Below are positions 7,891 to 16,661 of a stretch of DNA of 64,000 nucleotides, one piece after another (within the stretch, counting starts at the first letter, position 1; each line of letters starts with the position of its first letter). Position numbers and translations under genes: made by a program. The stretch spans positions 2,914,001 to 2,978,000 of the forward strand of contig NZ_CP130613.1 in NCBI RefSeq assembly GCF_030623445.1. The letters run 5' to 3'. The notes under the pieces were generated by a model, which made no database searches, was not told where the DNA came from, and worked only from the letters and a program-made list of their open reading frames with translations. This DNA is from Pseudogemmatithrix spongiicola. Lineage in GTDB: Bacteria; Gemmatimonadota; Gemmatimonadetes; Gemmatimonadales; Gemmatimonadaceae.

Positions 7891-9999
7891 ATGGCCACCT
7901 CCGCCAAGGCCCGTCGCGCCACGCACGGCCTCACGAAGGACCAACTGCTCGCTGCCTACCGCACGATGCTCCTGTCGCGTCGCCTCGACGACAAGGAGAT
8001 CCAGCTCAAGCGGCAGAACAAGATCTTCTTCCAGATCTCCGGCGCCGGCCATGAGGCCGTGCTGACGGCTGCGGGCCTGGTCTTCAAGCCCGGCTACGAC
8101 TGGTTCTACATGTATTACCGCGACCGTGCCCTCTGCCTGCAGCTGGGCATGACGGGCGCCGAGATGCTGTACTCGGCGGTCGGCGCAGCCATCGATCCCA
8201 ACTCGGGCGGCCGTCAAATGCCGTCCCATTGGGGCCATAAGCGGCTCAACATCGTCTCCACCTCCTCGCCGACGGGGACACAGTTCCTGCAGGCCGTGGG
8301 CTCGGCCGAGGCGTCGGTGCGCGCCAAGGCGCTGGGCATCAGCGAAGGCTTCGAGAAGGACGAGGTCGTCTTCGTCTCCACGGGTGACGGCACCACGTCG
8401 CAGGGCGAGTTCTGGGAATCGCTGAACACGGCCTGCAACCTGAAGCTGCCCGTGGTCTACCTCGTCGAGGACAACGGCTACGCGATCTCCGTACCGGTCG
8501 AGGTCAACACGGCGGGCGGCTCGATCAGCAAGCTCGTCGCGAGCTTCCCGGACCTCTACATCCAGGAAGTGGACGGCTGCGACCTGCTCGCGTCGTACGA
8601 GGTGATGCAGAAGGCCGTCGACTACGCGCGTCAGCGGAAGGGCCCGGCCCTCGTGCACGCGAAGGTGATTCGTCCGTACTCGCACTCGCTGTCGGACGAC
8701 GAGGTGATGTACCGCCCGGACGCCGAGCGCGAGGCCGATGCGGCGCGCGATCCGATCACGAACTATCCGAAGTGGCTGGTGGACGAAGGCTACTGCACGG
8801 ACGCGGACATCAAGGCGATCCAGGAGTCCGTGGACGCCGAGGTGCTCGCCGCCACCGACGACGCGCTCGCGCAGCCGCAGCCGGATCCGAGCACCGTGCA
8901 CTTCGCCGTGTTCTCGCCGGACGTGGACCCGACCAGCGAGCAGTTCGACACCGAGGACGACCCGCAGTTCTCCGGCGATCCCACGACGATGGTGGACCTG
9001 CTCAACGCCTGCATGAAGGACGAGATGCGGCGTGACCCGAAGATCCTGATGTTCGGCGAGGACGTGGCCGACGTCTCGCGCGAGGAGTACCTCGGCAAGG
9101 TCAAGGGCAAGGGCGGCGTCTTCAAGGTCACGTGGGGATTGCAGAAGGAGTTCGGCGGCACGCGCGTGTACAACTCGCCGCTGGCCGAAGCGAACATCGT
9201 CGGCCGCGCGATCGGCCTGGCGCTGCGCGGCTTCAAGCCGGTGATCGAGGTCCAGTTCTTCGATTACATCTGGACCGCCTACATGCAGCTGCGCGACGAG
9301 CTCGCGACCATGCGCTGGCGTTCAAACAACATGTTCGCGGCGCCGATGGTCGTGCGCACGACCTACGGCGGCTACATCCGCGGCGCGATTTACCACTCGC
9401 AGACGGGCGCCTCGCTGTTCACGCACTGCCCGGGCCTGCGTGTGGTCTGCCCGAGCAACGCGCTCGACGCCAACGGCCTGCTGCGCACGGCGATCCGTTC
9501 GGACGATCCGGTGATCTTCCTCGAGCACAAGCATCTCTACCGCCAGACGTACAACAAGGCCGCGTATCCCGGCCCGAACTTCATGATCCCCTTCGGCAAG
9601 GCGAAGATCGTGAAGGAAGGCTCGGATGTGACGGTGGTGACCTACGGCGCGACGGTGCAGCGCGCGCTGGTGGCGGCCAAGCAGATCGAAGAGGAGAAGG
9701 GCATCAGCGTCGAGGTGATCGACCTGCGCACGCTCTCGCCCTGGGACAAGGAAGCGGTGTACGCGTCGGTCAAGAAGACCTCGCGCGTGATCGTCGCCTA
9801 CGAGGATTCCATCTCATGGGGCGTGGGTGCGGAGATCGCGGCGCGCATCGCGGATGATTGCTTCGCCTGGCTGGATGCGCCGGTGAAGCGCGTGGCGTCC
9901 ACGGACACGTTTGTCGGCTACGCGCCGAGCCTCGAGGATGCGATCCTGCCGCAGATTGCGGACTTCACGCGGGCGTATGAGGAGATCGTGGGATTCTAG
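7891..9999 (+). CDS. Fused alpha-beta E1 component of a 2-oxoacid (branched-chain type) dehydrogenase
   Basis: Thiamine-diphosphate-dependent decarboxylase that feeds acyl groups to a lipoyl E2, here with both E1 subunits in one 702-residue chain. The alpha part (1-350) has the ThDP motif starting [11 protein letters not shown] at residue 165 and closing with [12 protein letters not shown]. The beta part (about 370-702) has [34 protein letters not shown] and a C-terminal transketolase-like domain ([16 protein letters not shown]). An acidic linker (residues 325-365, many Asp/Glu/Pro) joins them. The family includes 2-oxoisovalerate dehydrogenase. No E2 or E3 gene lies in the window. A terminator-like hairpin follows at 10033. 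Confidence 0.93.
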   Translation: MATSAKARRATHGLTKDQLLAAYRTMLLSRRLDDKEIQLKRQNKIFFQISGAGHEAVLTAAGLVFKPGYDWFYMYYRDRALCLQLGMTGAEMLYSAVGAAIDPNSGGRQMPSHWGHKRLNIVSTSSPTGTQFLQAVGSAEASVRAKALGISEGFEKDEVVFVSTGDGTTSQGEFWESLNTACNLKLPVVYLVEDNGYAISVPVEVNTAGGSISKLVASFPDLYIQEVDGCDLLASYEVMQKAVDYARQRKGPALVHAKVIRPYSHSLSDDEVMYRPDAEREADAARDPITNYPKWLVDEGYCTDADIKAIQESVDAEVLAATDDALAQPQPDPSTVHFAVFSPDVDPTSEQFDTEDDPQFSGDPTTMVDLLNACMKDEMRRDPKILMFGEDVADVSREEYLGKVKGKGGVFKVTWGLQKEFGGTRVYNSPLAEANIVGRAIGLALRGFKPVIEVQFFDYIWTAYMQLRDELATMRWRSNNMFAAPMVVRTTYGGYIRGAIYHSQTGASLFTHCPGLRVVCPSNALDANGLLRTAIRSDDPVIFLEHKHLYRQTYNKAAYPGPNFMIPFGKAKIVKEGSDVTVVTYGATVQRALVAAKQIEEEKGISVEVIDLRTLSPWDKEAVYASVKKTSRVIVAYEDSISWGVGAEIAARIADDCFAWLDAPVKRVASTDTFVGYAPSLEDAILPQIADFTRAYEEIVGF

Positions 10000-10005
10000 A
10001 AGGGC

Positions 10006-10031
10006 AGCTGTAAGCTCTAAGCTGCAAGCTG
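10006..10031. repeat. Tandem TAAGCT-like units directly after the E1 stop codon
   Basis: The sequence AGCTGTAAGCTCTAAGCTGC followed by AAGCTG is a short run of about four AAGCT units with slight variation. Like the elements at 5388 and 29143, it begins within a few bases of a stop codon. It lies immediately before the intrinsic terminator. Confidence 0.6.
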
Positions 10032-10032
10032 A

Positions 10033-10065
10033 AAGGGGCGCTCCGGAGGGTTCGGGGCGCCCCTT
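10033..10065 (+). terminator. Intrinsic terminator of the E1 dehydrogenase gene
   Basis: Arms AAGGGGCGC (10033-10041) and GCGCCCCTT (10057-10065) pair perfectly around a 15-base loop and are followed by GTCTTCC, a weak T-tract. Confidence 0.75.
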
Positions 10066-10146
10066 GTCTTCCCCCTGGTCGAAGGGGCTCCCCGACAGGC
10101 CGCCAACGGGCGCGGAAGCCGGCCCGTAATCTTCGCAGATTCAGCT

Positions 10147-10189
10147 TTCGCTCTTCTGCATTCGCTCTTCCCCTTCGATCTTCGCTCTT
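10147..10189 (+). repeat. Three direct copies of TTCGCTCTT before the TonB-receptor gene
   Basis: TTCGCTCTT occurs at 10147-10155, 10161-10169 and 10181-10189, with a diverged TTCGATCTT between the last two. The third copy runs into the probable TTG start of the receptor gene. No Shine-Dalgarno sequence is visible in this pyrimidine-rich stretch. Confidence 0.7.
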
Positions 10190-12213
10190 TGCCGCGCGCA
10201 CTTCATCTCGCGACCGCGCTGACACTCGTTGCCGGCACATTGGGCGCACAAGTCGCGCCTGATTCCGCCGCGCGGCGCGACTCGATCGCGGCACTGCAAG
10301 CGCTACAGGTCCGCGCGGCCTACACGCCGCGGGTGGTGGGAAGCGCGGCATCGGCGACAATCATGCCCGACTCGCTGCCGCTGGCCGCGGCCGCGCCGTC
10401 GATGGGCGAGATGCTGCGTCGGCTGCCGTTCCTGTACGTGCGGCAGAACTCGCGCGGCGAGAATGAACTCTCGATCCGCGGCTCGGAGTCGCGCCAGGCG
10501 GCTGTCCTCTTCGAGGGCGTACCGCTCACGCTGACCTGGGATGCACGCGCCGACGTATCGGCGATTCCGTTGGCCGGCGTGCAGCAGCTGCACTATGTGC
10601 GCGGGTTGTCATCGCTGCTGTCGGGGCCCAATGCGATCGGCGGCGTGGTGTCGGCGACGCTCTGGACGGACCACGACGGCGAACGTGCGCCCGCGCGCCT
10701 CGCGCGGGCGGAGCTGCAGGCCGACCAGTTCGGCGGCACGCGCTCGACCGCGACGTTCGGTAGAGCGTTGCGACACTCTGCGACCAGTTCACTGCAGTAC
10801 CGCTTTGGCGCCGGTCTGCGCGACCTGCCCGGCCTCGCGCGCCCGCACGGCGTCACGGAGCCCGGGCGTGATGAGCCGTTGCGTCTCAACACAGACACCC
10901 GCGCCATCGACGCCTTTGCGGGCCTGCGCTACGAGCACGAGCAGGGGCGCTATCTCTCCGGCTTTGCCACCATCACCGATGGCGAGCGCGGAGTGGCGCC
11001 CGAGCTGCACATCGACACGCCGCGGCTCTGGCGGAACCCCGACGTGCGCCGCGTGATCGGCGGCCTCTCGGCGGGCACCGGCGCCCTGCGCAATGGACTC
11101 GGCATCGGCGACGCCGAAGTCTCCCTGGGGCTCAACGACGGCCGCACGCTGATTCACAGCTACGCGGACCGCAGCTACGCATCCGTGACCGGCACCGAAC
11201 TCGGCGAAGATCGCACGGCCACCCTGCGCGTCACCTTCGACCAGCAAGTCGGGCAACGGCTCGTGGTGCGCGGGGCGTTCACGGAGTCGTGGGTGCGCTA
11301 TCTCGAGACCATCAACGCGGCACCTGCGCTCGAGTATCGCCAGCGCCTCTCGAGTGCCGCCACGGAGCTCGATTTCCGCCCGTCAGCAGCGCTGACGCTA
11401 TCGGCAGGCGTCTCGCAAGATGCCGCGACGACGGACGAGGCCGGCGGACGCCCGCCGCTCGGCCGCAAAGATGGCGTGGGTTGGCGCGCCGGCGGTACCT
11501 GGGTGCTCGCCGAGCAGGGGCTGCGGGTGCATGCATCGGCGAGCCAACGCAAGCGATTCCCGGCCCTGCGCGAACTGTACTCGGGGGCCCTAGATCGATT
11601 CGAGCCGAATCCCGCGCTCCGTCCGGAGACGGCGCACAGCGCGGAGGTCGGCGCCGGCTTCATTCGCGCGCGCTTCGACGTGCAGACCGTGGTGTTCCGC
11701 CAACAGATTGACAACGCCGTCGTGCGCATCACGCTGCCGAGTGCACGCTTCCAGCGCGTCAACCGCGATCGCTTCACCAGCAGCGGCGTTGAGTTGACGG
11801 CCGGCACGATGCTCGGCCGTGCGGCACTGCGTGGCGATGTCACGCTGCAGCAGGCGCGCATCGCGGACGCGACGGTGTTCGATCCGGATCTGCGCCGCCC
11901 AGAGGATGTGCCGGAAGTGTTCGGTTCCCTGCAGGCCGTGATGCCCGTCGGCCGCGGCGTCGAAGCGCAGGCGCGCATGCGGGCACTCGGGGCGACGCGC
12001 TGCACCAACCCCGACTCGAACCGGCCCGAGCGGCAGGGCGGTGCGCGGGCGGTGGATCTCGGCATCGAACGGCGCTGGGGCAGTGCGGCGCGGATATTCG
12101 GGCGCATCACCGCGGCGCTGCAGCTCGAGAACGCCTTCGACGCGGCGATCTACGACAAGTGCGGCCTCCCGCAGGCCGGGCGCACGCTGCGCCTGAGTGT
12201 ACGCCTCGGATGA
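10189..12213 (+). CDS. TonB-dependent outer-membrane receptor
   Basis: A 674-residue outer-membrane transporter. The signal peptide ends near LGAQVAP. The plug domain (about 40-160) shows MGEMLRRLPFLYVRQNSRGE, ELSIRGSESRQAAVLFEGVPL and GPNAIGGVV. About 500 residues of alternating beta-strands follow, ending in an aromatic-poor strand, GRTLRLSVRLG. No CarboxypepD_reg domain precedes the plug. The ligand is unknown; nothing nearby points to a particular siderophore, vitamin or sugar. The start is odd: no ATG fits, and the TTG at 10189 is the only codon that gives an intact signal peptide. It is convergent with a small hypothetical gene. Confidence 0.9.
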   Translation: MPRALHLATALTLVAGTLGAQVAPDSAARRDSIAALQALQVRAAYTPRVVGSAASATIMPDSLPLAAAAPSMGEMLRRLPFLYVRQNSRGENELSIRGSESRQAAVLFEGVPLTLTWDARADVSAIPLAGVQQLHYVRGLSSLLSGPNAIGGVVSATLWTDHDGERAPARLARAELQADQFGGTRSTATFGRALRHSATSSLQYRFGAGLRDLPGLARPHGVTEPGRDEPLRLNTDTRAIDAFAGLRYEHEQGRYLSGFATITDGERGVAPELHIDTPRLWRNPDVRRVIGGLSAGTGALRNGLGIGDAEVSLGLNDGRTLIHSYADRSYASVTGTELGEDRTATLRVTFDQQVGQRLVVRGAFTESWVRYLETINAAPALEYRQRLSSAATELDFRPSAALTLSAGVSQDAATTDEAGGRPPLGRKDGVGWRAGGTWVLAEQGLRVHASASQRKRFPALRELYSGALDRFEPNPALRPETAHSAEVGAGFIRARFDVQTVVFRQQIDNAVVRITLPSARFQRVNRDRFTSSGVELTAGTMLGRAALRGDVTLQQARIADATVFDPDLRRPEDVPEVFGSLQAVMPVGRGVEAQARMRALGATRCTNPDSNRPERQGGARAVDLGIERRWGSAARIFGRITAALQLENAFDAAIYDKCGLPQAGRTLRLSVRLG

Positions 12214-12250
12214 GCGCGCGGGGTGGCCCGTCGCGCGTGGACGCGACGGT

Positions 12251-12571
12251 CTAGCGCCGCTCGACCGCGTCCCGGACGTCGAGCAGGATCTCGAAGTACA
12301 ACTGCTCGCGGCGGTAGGCGAAGTCCAGCGACGCCATCTGCGCCTCGTCGCCCGTCTCCTTCGCGCGGCGGAAGGCCTCGGTGTACATCTCCTCGAGGTT
12401 GGCGAGGATGCGGTCGCGGGAGCGGGACATCGGGATCTCCTTCAGGGCGCTGAACGTGAGGCGAGGCGGCACGAAGGGGGCCGGTTCCGGCACCGCCTTC
12501 TTGGGCGTCTCGAGCAAGTACTTGGAGGCGGCGTCGAGGAACTTCCGCCGCGCGTCGGGGTTGTTGGCCAT
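12251..12571 (-). CDS. Small hypothetical protein
   Basis: From the ATG at 12571 this is a 106-residue, charged, probably cytoplasmic protein (MANNPDARRKFLDAASKYLL...). The first half is Pro-rich (VPEPAPFVPPRLTF). The second half should be a long helix pair: RILANLEEMYTEAFRRAKET, then DEAQMASLDFAYRREQLYFE. There is no signal, metal motif or membrane segment. I do not recognise the family. It is convergent with the TonB receptor and divergent from htpX. Confidence 0.7.
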   Translation of the reverse strand: MANNPDARRKFLDAASKYLLETPKKAVPEPAPFVPPRLTFSALKEIPMSRSRDRILANLEEMYTEAFRRAKETGDEAQMASLDFAYRREQLYFEILLDVRDAVERR

Positions 12572-12641
12572 CGCGATGGAACCTAGCCGCGGGCGAACTG
12601 GCACGGCAGTTGCGTGATTAATCTACATGTGTCCCGGGAGT

Positions 12642-12660
12642 CCCTGCCGCCGTGGCAGGG
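12642..12660 (+). promoter_or_regulatory. Hairpin in the htpX leader
   Basis: CCCTGCC (12642-12648) pairs with GGCAGGG (12654-12660) around a five-base loop, 28 bases before the htpX start. A good ribosome-binding site (TAGGAG) follows at about 12677. This could be a leader structure or operator. No T-run follows, so it is not an obvious terminator. Confidence 0.45.
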
Positions 12661-12688
12661 TGCCTGTAACCCCTTGTAGGAGTATGAG

Positions 12689-13519
12689 ATGAACAACGTG
12701 AAGGTCTTCGCATTGATGGCAGCCATGACCGCCCTTCTCGGTGCGGTGGGTGGAGTCGTCGGAGGCCAGAGCGGGTTGGTGATGGCGCTGCTGTTCGCCG
12801 GCGTCATGAACGTCTTCATGTACTGGAACAGCTCGAAGATGGTGCTCAAGATGTACCGGGCGCAGGTCGTGGACCGCGCCCAGGCGCCCGAGCTGTATGA
12901 GATGACGGATCGGCTGCGCCAGCGCGCTGGCCTGCCGATGCCGACGCTGGCGATTGCGCCGCACGACCAGCCCAACGCGTTCGCGACGGGTCGCAACGAG
13001 GAGAACGCCGTCGTCTGCGTCACGGAAGGGCTGCTCAAGCTCGTGAACCGCGACGAACTGGAGGGCGTGATCGCGCACGAGCTGGCGCACATCAAGAACC
13101 GCGACATGCTGCTGCAGACGATCACGGCCACCATGGCGGGCGCAATCTCCTCGCTGGGCCAGATGGCGCTGTGGTTCGGCGGCCGCGACGAGGAGGGCAA
13201 CTCCAACATCGTCGGTGCGATGGTGATGTTCTTCGTGGCGCCGCTGGCGGCCGCGTTGATCCAGTCGGCGATCTCGCGTCAGCGTGAGTTCAAGGCCGAT
13301 GCGGTCGGCGCCGAAATCAGCGGCAAGCCGCTGGCGCTCGCCAGTTCGCTGCAGAAGCTGGAGGCCTACGCGAAGCGGATCCCGATGGACGTCGCACCGG
13401 CCGCAGCGGCCTTGGCGATCTCCAATCCGCTCTCGGCGCTTGGCGGCGGCATGATGTCGCTGTTCTCGACGCATCCGGCCACGGAGCTGCGCGTCGCGAA
13501 ACTGCAGGCGATGGCGTAA
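12689..13519 (+). CDS. htpX: HtpX-family membrane zinc metalloprotease
   Basis: Membrane quality-control protease of family M48. The 276-residue protein has two N-terminal membrane helices (about 4-50), then the zinc site HELAH at residues 130-134. Another hydrophobic pair (about 150-195) follows, and a third ligand Glu in REFKADAVGAE. NAFATGRNEENAVVCVTEGL is a typical HtpX strand before the active site, and the C-terminus has STHPATELRVAKL. Length and order match E. coli HtpX. A clear TAGGAG ribosome site precedes the ATG. It is a single gene between short hypotheticals; heat or envelope-stress control is known for the family but not visible here. Confidence 0.95.
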   Translation: MNNVKVFALMAAMTALLGAVGGVVGGQSGLVMALLFAGVMNVFMYWNSSKMVLKMYRAQVVDRAQAPELYEMTDRLRQRAGLPMPTLAIAPHDQPNAFATGRNEENAVVCVTEGLLKLVNRDELEGVIAHELAHIKNRDMLLQTITATMAGAISSLGQMALWFGGRDEEGNSNIVGAMVMFFVAPLAAALIQSAISRQREFKADAVGAEISGKPLALASSLQKLEAYAKRIPMDVAPAAAALAISNPLSALGGGMMSLFSTHPATELRVAKLQAMA

Positions 13520-13568
13520 GCCGTGCGCTCGTCGATCTAGCGGTCCGTCGAGACGCCGAGCGCGGCAG

Positions 13569-13847
13569 TCAGCGGAGGCCGCGCGCCGCCAACAGGCGCG
13601 CGACCGCCGAGTCATCCTCCGCAAACGGCATCAGCGACGCCACGACGGCTTCCTCACTTTCTCCTTCGACCGCCATCAATGCCGGCGGGACGCCGCCCTC
13701 GGCTTCGCGCGGCGTCCCGGCGCGCCGGTCCACTTCGATCACGGCCGCCACGGCGCCCGGCGTGGCCGCGGGCACGCGCCGGATGCGCACGACGGGACCC
13801 TGCTGCATGCGACGTTCGAACAGGACGCTGGTGAGGTCTTGGGTCAT
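13569..13847 (-). CDS. Small hypothetical protein
   Basis: A 92-residue protein (MTQDLTSVLFERRMQQGPVV...) with a central beta-rich segment (GAVAAVIEVDRRAG) and an acidic C-terminal helix region (EGESEEAVVASLMPFAEDDS). It has no signal peptide, membrane segment or known motif. It is convergent with htpX. The codon pattern looks like real coding sequence, but I cannot name a family. Confidence 0.6.
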   Translation of the reverse strand: MTQDLTSVLFERRMQQGPVVRIRRVPAATPGAVAAVIEVDRRAGTPREAEGGVPPALMAVEGESEEAVVASLMPFAEDDSAVARLLAARGLR

Positions 13848-13913
13848 CGTCCGATAATGTCGCGCCGGTCACGGCGTTCGTCCACCAAAGGCCTAGGCCC
13901 ACTACCGCAGCGC

Positions 13914-14267
13914 TCAGGGCGCAGGAGGCTCCGCGAGCCGATGGAACACGGCCTCGCGGACCTCTTGTCCGCCCTTCAGATGCTCGACGACGATGCGTTC
14001 GAGCAGCTCCGGCGTGACGCCGGCATACCACGTGCCCTCAGGGTACACGACGACAATCGGACCTCCGGTACACACACCGAGACAGGGCGCCTCGCTGCGC
14101 TTCACCCGCGTGGGGCCGAAGAGCAGGCCTTCGCGTTCCAGCAAGCGCGCGAGTTGGGAATAGATGGCGCGCCCTCCGCGATCGCGCGCGCAATAGCCGC
14201 CGACGCACACGAGCACGTGGCGCGTGTACGGCTCCATCAATCCCTGCAGGGGATGCCGCTCAGACAT
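13914..14267 (-). CDS. Thioredoxin-like [2Fe-2S] ferredoxin, second copy
   Basis: A 117-residue (2Fe-2S) ferredoxin of the thioredoxin-fold type. Cys ligands are visible in VLVCVGGYCARDRGGR and SEAPCLGVCTGGPIVVVYPE. These small electron carriers resemble the NuoE-like domain. Its ATG overlaps the stop of the preceding paralogue as TGATG, so the two are translationally coupled. It shares the VVVYPE-TWY-GVT stretch with that paralogue, so the pair arose by duplication, but its ligand spacing and N-terminus differ. The frame runs open to 14495; the ATG at 14267 is chosen for the overlap and for domain length. Confidence 0.88.
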   Translation of the reverse strand: MSERHPLQGLMEPYTRHVLVCVGGYCARDRGGRAIYSQLARLLEREGLLFGPTRVKRSEAPCLGVCTGGPIVVVYPEGTWYAGVTPELLERIVVEHLKGGQEVREAVFHRLAEPPAP

Positions 14268-14590
14268 CAGGTGCCTGGCAGCTTGTTGTCGCCCGGCGGC
14301 GCGACGTACCGGAATTGCTCGACGACGGCGCCGCCGATGAGATGTTCGCTGAAGATCCGCTGCGCCTTCTCGACCGTGACGCCGTGGTACCAGGTGTTCT
14401 CGGGGTACACCACGACCATCGGTCCGTGTCCGCATTGCGCGAAGCAGCCGGCATGGTTCACGCGGACCTGCTGCGCGATGCCCGCATCGCGGCAAGCATG
14501 CTTGAGCGCCTCGAAGGTGAGCTGCGAATCGGCGGCCTTGCAGGTCTTGCCAGAGGTGCAGACGAAGGCGTGTTTCTGGTATTGGGACAT
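14267..14590 (-). CDS. Thioredoxin-like [2Fe-2S] ferredoxin, first copy
   Basis: A 107-residue thioredoxin-like ferredoxin. It begins MSQYQKHAFVCTSGKTCKAA (first two Cys ligands), and VNHAGCFAQCGHGPMVVVYPE gives the second pair, followed by NTWYHGVTVEKAQRIFSEHL. It is probably a soluble electron carrier; the redox partner is not in the neighbourhood. The gene starts only 17 bases from the divergent csaA-like gene, so both promoters are squeezed into or beyond the coding starts. A weak AAGG lies nine bases before the ATG. It is coupled to a second paralogue downstream. Confidence 0.9.
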   Translation of the reverse strand: MSQYQKHAFVCTSGKTCKAADSQLTFEALKHACRDAGIAQQVRVNHAGCFAQCGHGPMVVVYPENTWYHGVTVEKAQRIFSEHLIGGAVVEQFRYVAPPGDNKLPGT

Positions 14591-14607
14591 GTTGTGTACC
14601 TTAACGC
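14591..14607. promoter_or_regulatory. 17-base divergent spacer between ferredoxin and csaA-like genes
   Basis: Only GTTGTGTACCTTAACGC separates the two start codons. Read on the + strand, TACCTT (14597-14602) lies five bases before the ATG of the csaA-like gene, roughly where a -10 box of a leaderless transcript would be. Read on the - strand, AAGG could be a ribosome site for the ferredoxin. Promoter elements must overlap the opposing coding regions. Confidence 0.45.
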
Positions 14608-14940
14608 ATGGCCACCCCCGAAGAGTTCTTTGCCATCGACATGCGGGTCGGGACGGTGCTCGCCGCCGAGCCGTTTCCGGAGGCTCGGAAGCCGTCCATC
14701 AAGCTGGAAATCGACTTCGGCCCGGAGCTGGGGGTGAAGCGGTCTTCGGCCCAGCTCACGAAGCGCTACACGCCGGAAGCCTTGGTCGGACGGCAGGTCG
14801 TCGCGGCCGTGAACCTCGGCGAGCGCCGCATCGCCGGCTTCAAGAGCGAGGTGCTGGTCCTCGGCGCGATGCCGGACCCCACGGACGTCGTGCTGCTGCA
14901 GGTCAACGTTCCCGTCGAGAACGGGACCAGAATCGGATGA
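14608..14940 (+). CDS. csaA: CsaA-like tRNA-binding domain protein
   Basis: A 110-residue stand-alone tRNA-binding OB-fold (CsaA / TRBP111 type). The diagnostic stretches are FFAIDMRVGTVLAAEPFPEA, SIKLEIDFGPELGVKRSSAQ, LVGRQVVAAVNLGERRIAGF and the closing VENGTRIG. B. subtilis CsaA is described as an export-related chaperone that binds tRNA; the role here is inferred from the fold. It is the whole protein, not a fragment of a tRNA synthetase, because both ends match family ends. Its stop overlaps the amidohydrolase start (ATGA). It is divergent from the ferredoxin pair at only 17 bases. Confidence 0.92.
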   Translation: MATPEEFFAIDMRVGTVLAAEPFPEARKPSIKLEIDFGPELGVKRSSAQLTKRYTPEALVGRQVVAAVNLGERRIAGFKSEVLVLGAMPDPTDVVLLQVNVPVENGTRIG

Positions 14941-16187
14941 CATCCATGCTGAGATTCGTGCGTCGTGCCTTCGCGGTTGCCGCTGCGTCGGCGCTTTTCG
15001 CCAATGCGGGCGCCGCCCAGCTGCCGCAGGAGGTACTGGCCATCACACGTGCCAACGTGGTGGACGGCGTCAGTGACACGCGCCTGCGCAATGCGACCAT
15101 CGTGATCCGCGCCGGGAAGATCGAAAGCATTCGCGAGAACGGTGCGGTGCCGGCAGGGGCACGCGTGCTCGACGCCGCCGGCCGCTGGGTGGCTCCCGGA
15201 CTGATCGACGCGCACACGCACATCCGCACGGTCGCTGACGCGCGCCGCGCCCTGCTCAGCGGCGTCACGACGGTACGCTCGGCGTCCGTGCCGAACTACC
15301 AAGACGTCGCCCTGCGGGACATCGGGAAGTCGGGCTGGATGATCCTGCCGGACGTGCTCGCCACCGGCGTCTTCGTCTCACCCGACCTCGGCGAAACGAT
15401 CACGGCCGACGCACGACTCGCGCCGCTGGCCGGTGGCGTGCGCACGCCGGAGCAGCTGCGGCTCCTCGTGCAGGTGAACGCCGCGCGCGGCGTGAACTGG
15501 ATCAAGACGCGCGGCACCGAGCGTGCCGGCCTGCCCGACACGGACCCGCGGCAGCAGACCTACACCGAAGCGCAGTTGCGCGTGGTCGTGGAAGAGGCCG
15601 CGAAGGCCAACATCCCCGTCATGGCGCATGCGCACGGTGACGAAGGGGCATACGCGGCGGTGCGCGCCGGCGTGAAGAGCATCGAGCACGGCACGTACCT
15701 CTCCGATTCCACGCTGCGCCTCATGAAGGAGCGCAACGTCTGGCTGGTGCCCACGTTGTCGACGATCGTCGACCTCACGACGCCGGGCGGCGACTACAGC
15801 GACCCGGTGCTCGAACTGCGCGGCCAGCACATGCAGCCGCGCATCGAGGACGTGATTCGTCGGGCACACGCGATGGGCGTACGCATCGCCGCGGGCGCGG
15901 ACACGGACTACCATCGCGAAAGCACGACGCGCATCAGCCACGAGGTGATGCGCTTTGTCGGGCTCGGCCTGACCCCCGTGCAGGCGCTGGCAACCGCGAC
16001 CAGCGGCGCGGCGGAGCTGCTCGGCGTCGGGAATGCCACGGGGCAGCTGCGGGTTGGTTACGAAGCGGATTTGATCGTGCTCGAGCATGATCCCCTCGCC
16101 AATCCGGGGACGCTGCGCGATCCCCTACTGGTCATCACCAACGGGCGCGTCGCGCTCGACCGGCTCCGCATGGGGCTGGGCAACTGA
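14937..16187 (+). CDS. Secreted metal-dependent amidohydrolase
   Basis: A 416-residue amidohydrolase of the imidazolonepropionase/prolidase-like group. A signal peptide (FAVAAASALFANAGAAQ) directs it to the periplasm. Metal-site motifs are VAPGLIDAHTHI, MAHAHGDEGAYAAVRAGVKS followed by IEHGTYL, and AAGADTDYHR near the end of the barrel. These families hydrolyse cyclic amides or Xaa-Pro-like dipeptides; the substrate cannot be told from sequence. The ATG at 14937 overlaps the csaA-like stop; ATG 14946 is an alternative that keeps the signal peptide. The frame is open far upstream but non-coding there. Confidence 0.9.
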   Translation: MTSMLRFVRRAFAVAAASALFANAGAAQLPQEVLAITRANVVDGVSDTRLRNATIVIRAGKIESIRENGAVPAGARVLDAAGRWVAPGLIDAHTHIRTVADARRALLSGVTTVRSASVPNYQDVALRDIGKSGWMILPDVLATGVFVSPDLGETITADARLAPLAGGVRTPEQLRLLVQVNAARGVNWIKTRGTERAGLPDTDPRQQTYTEAQLRVVVEEAAKANIPVMAHAHGDEGAYAAVRAGVKSIEHGTYLSDSTLRLMKERNVWLVPTLSTIVDLTTPGGDYSDPVLELRGQHMQPRIEDVIRRAHAMGVRIAAGADTDYHRESTTRISHEVMRFVGLGLTPVQALATATSGAAELLGVGNATGQLRVGYEADLIVLEHDPLANPGTLRDPLLVITNGRVALDRLRMGLGN

Positions 16188-16205
16188 ATCGGAGTCGTAG
16201 GCATC

Positions 16206-16637
16206 ATGGCTGAAGGCACGCAGGGCAAGCCGCCCTCCAAGACCGTCGTCACGTGGGCGGGTGACCAACAGTTCGACGGCGGGCGCGCGAGCGGTGGTCC
16301 GACGATTCGCCTCGATGGCCGCGGCGCGACGGGACCGAGCCCGGTCGATGCGCTGGGCATCGCCATCGCCGGCTGCACAGGCGTCGACATCGTCGACATT
16401 CTCGCGAAGCGCCGCACGCCGGTGGAATCGCTGAGCATGGAAGTGCACGCGGAACGGGCGAACGCCGTACCGGCGCGGGTCGTCGCGGTCGACATCACCT
16501 ACCACATCAGGGGCGCGGGCATCGAACGCGCCCACGCCGAGCGCGCCATCGAGCTGGCGGTGACGAAGTACTGCTCCGTGGGCAGCTCGATCGATCCAGC
16601 GACACCGATTCGGTGGACGCTGGTGCTCGAGGACTGA
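16206..16637 (+). CDS. OsmC-family peroxide-detoxifying protein
   Basis: A 143-residue OsmC/Ohr-fold protein, probably a thiol peroxidase acting on organic hydroperoxides in the cytoplasm. The two conserved redox cysteines are in IAGCTGVDIVDILAKRR and VTKYCSVGSSI. The family dimerises to build the site. It follows the amidohydrolase by 18 bases on the same strand and may be cotranscribed with it and csaA. The fairly basic middle region (RRTPVESLSMEVHAERA) is typical of the YhfA-like OsmC branch rather than Ohr. It is convergent with the Kelch lipoprotein gene. Confidence 0.9.
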   Translation: MAEGTQGKPPSKTVVTWAGDQQFDGGRASGGPTIRLDGRGATGPSPVDALGIAIAGCTGVDIVDILAKRRTPVESLSMEVHAERANAVPARVVAVDITYHIRGAGIERAHAERAIELAVTKYCSVGSSIDPATPIRWTLVLED

Positions 16638-16661
16638 TCGGGCCGCGTTGCCGGCGCGGGG

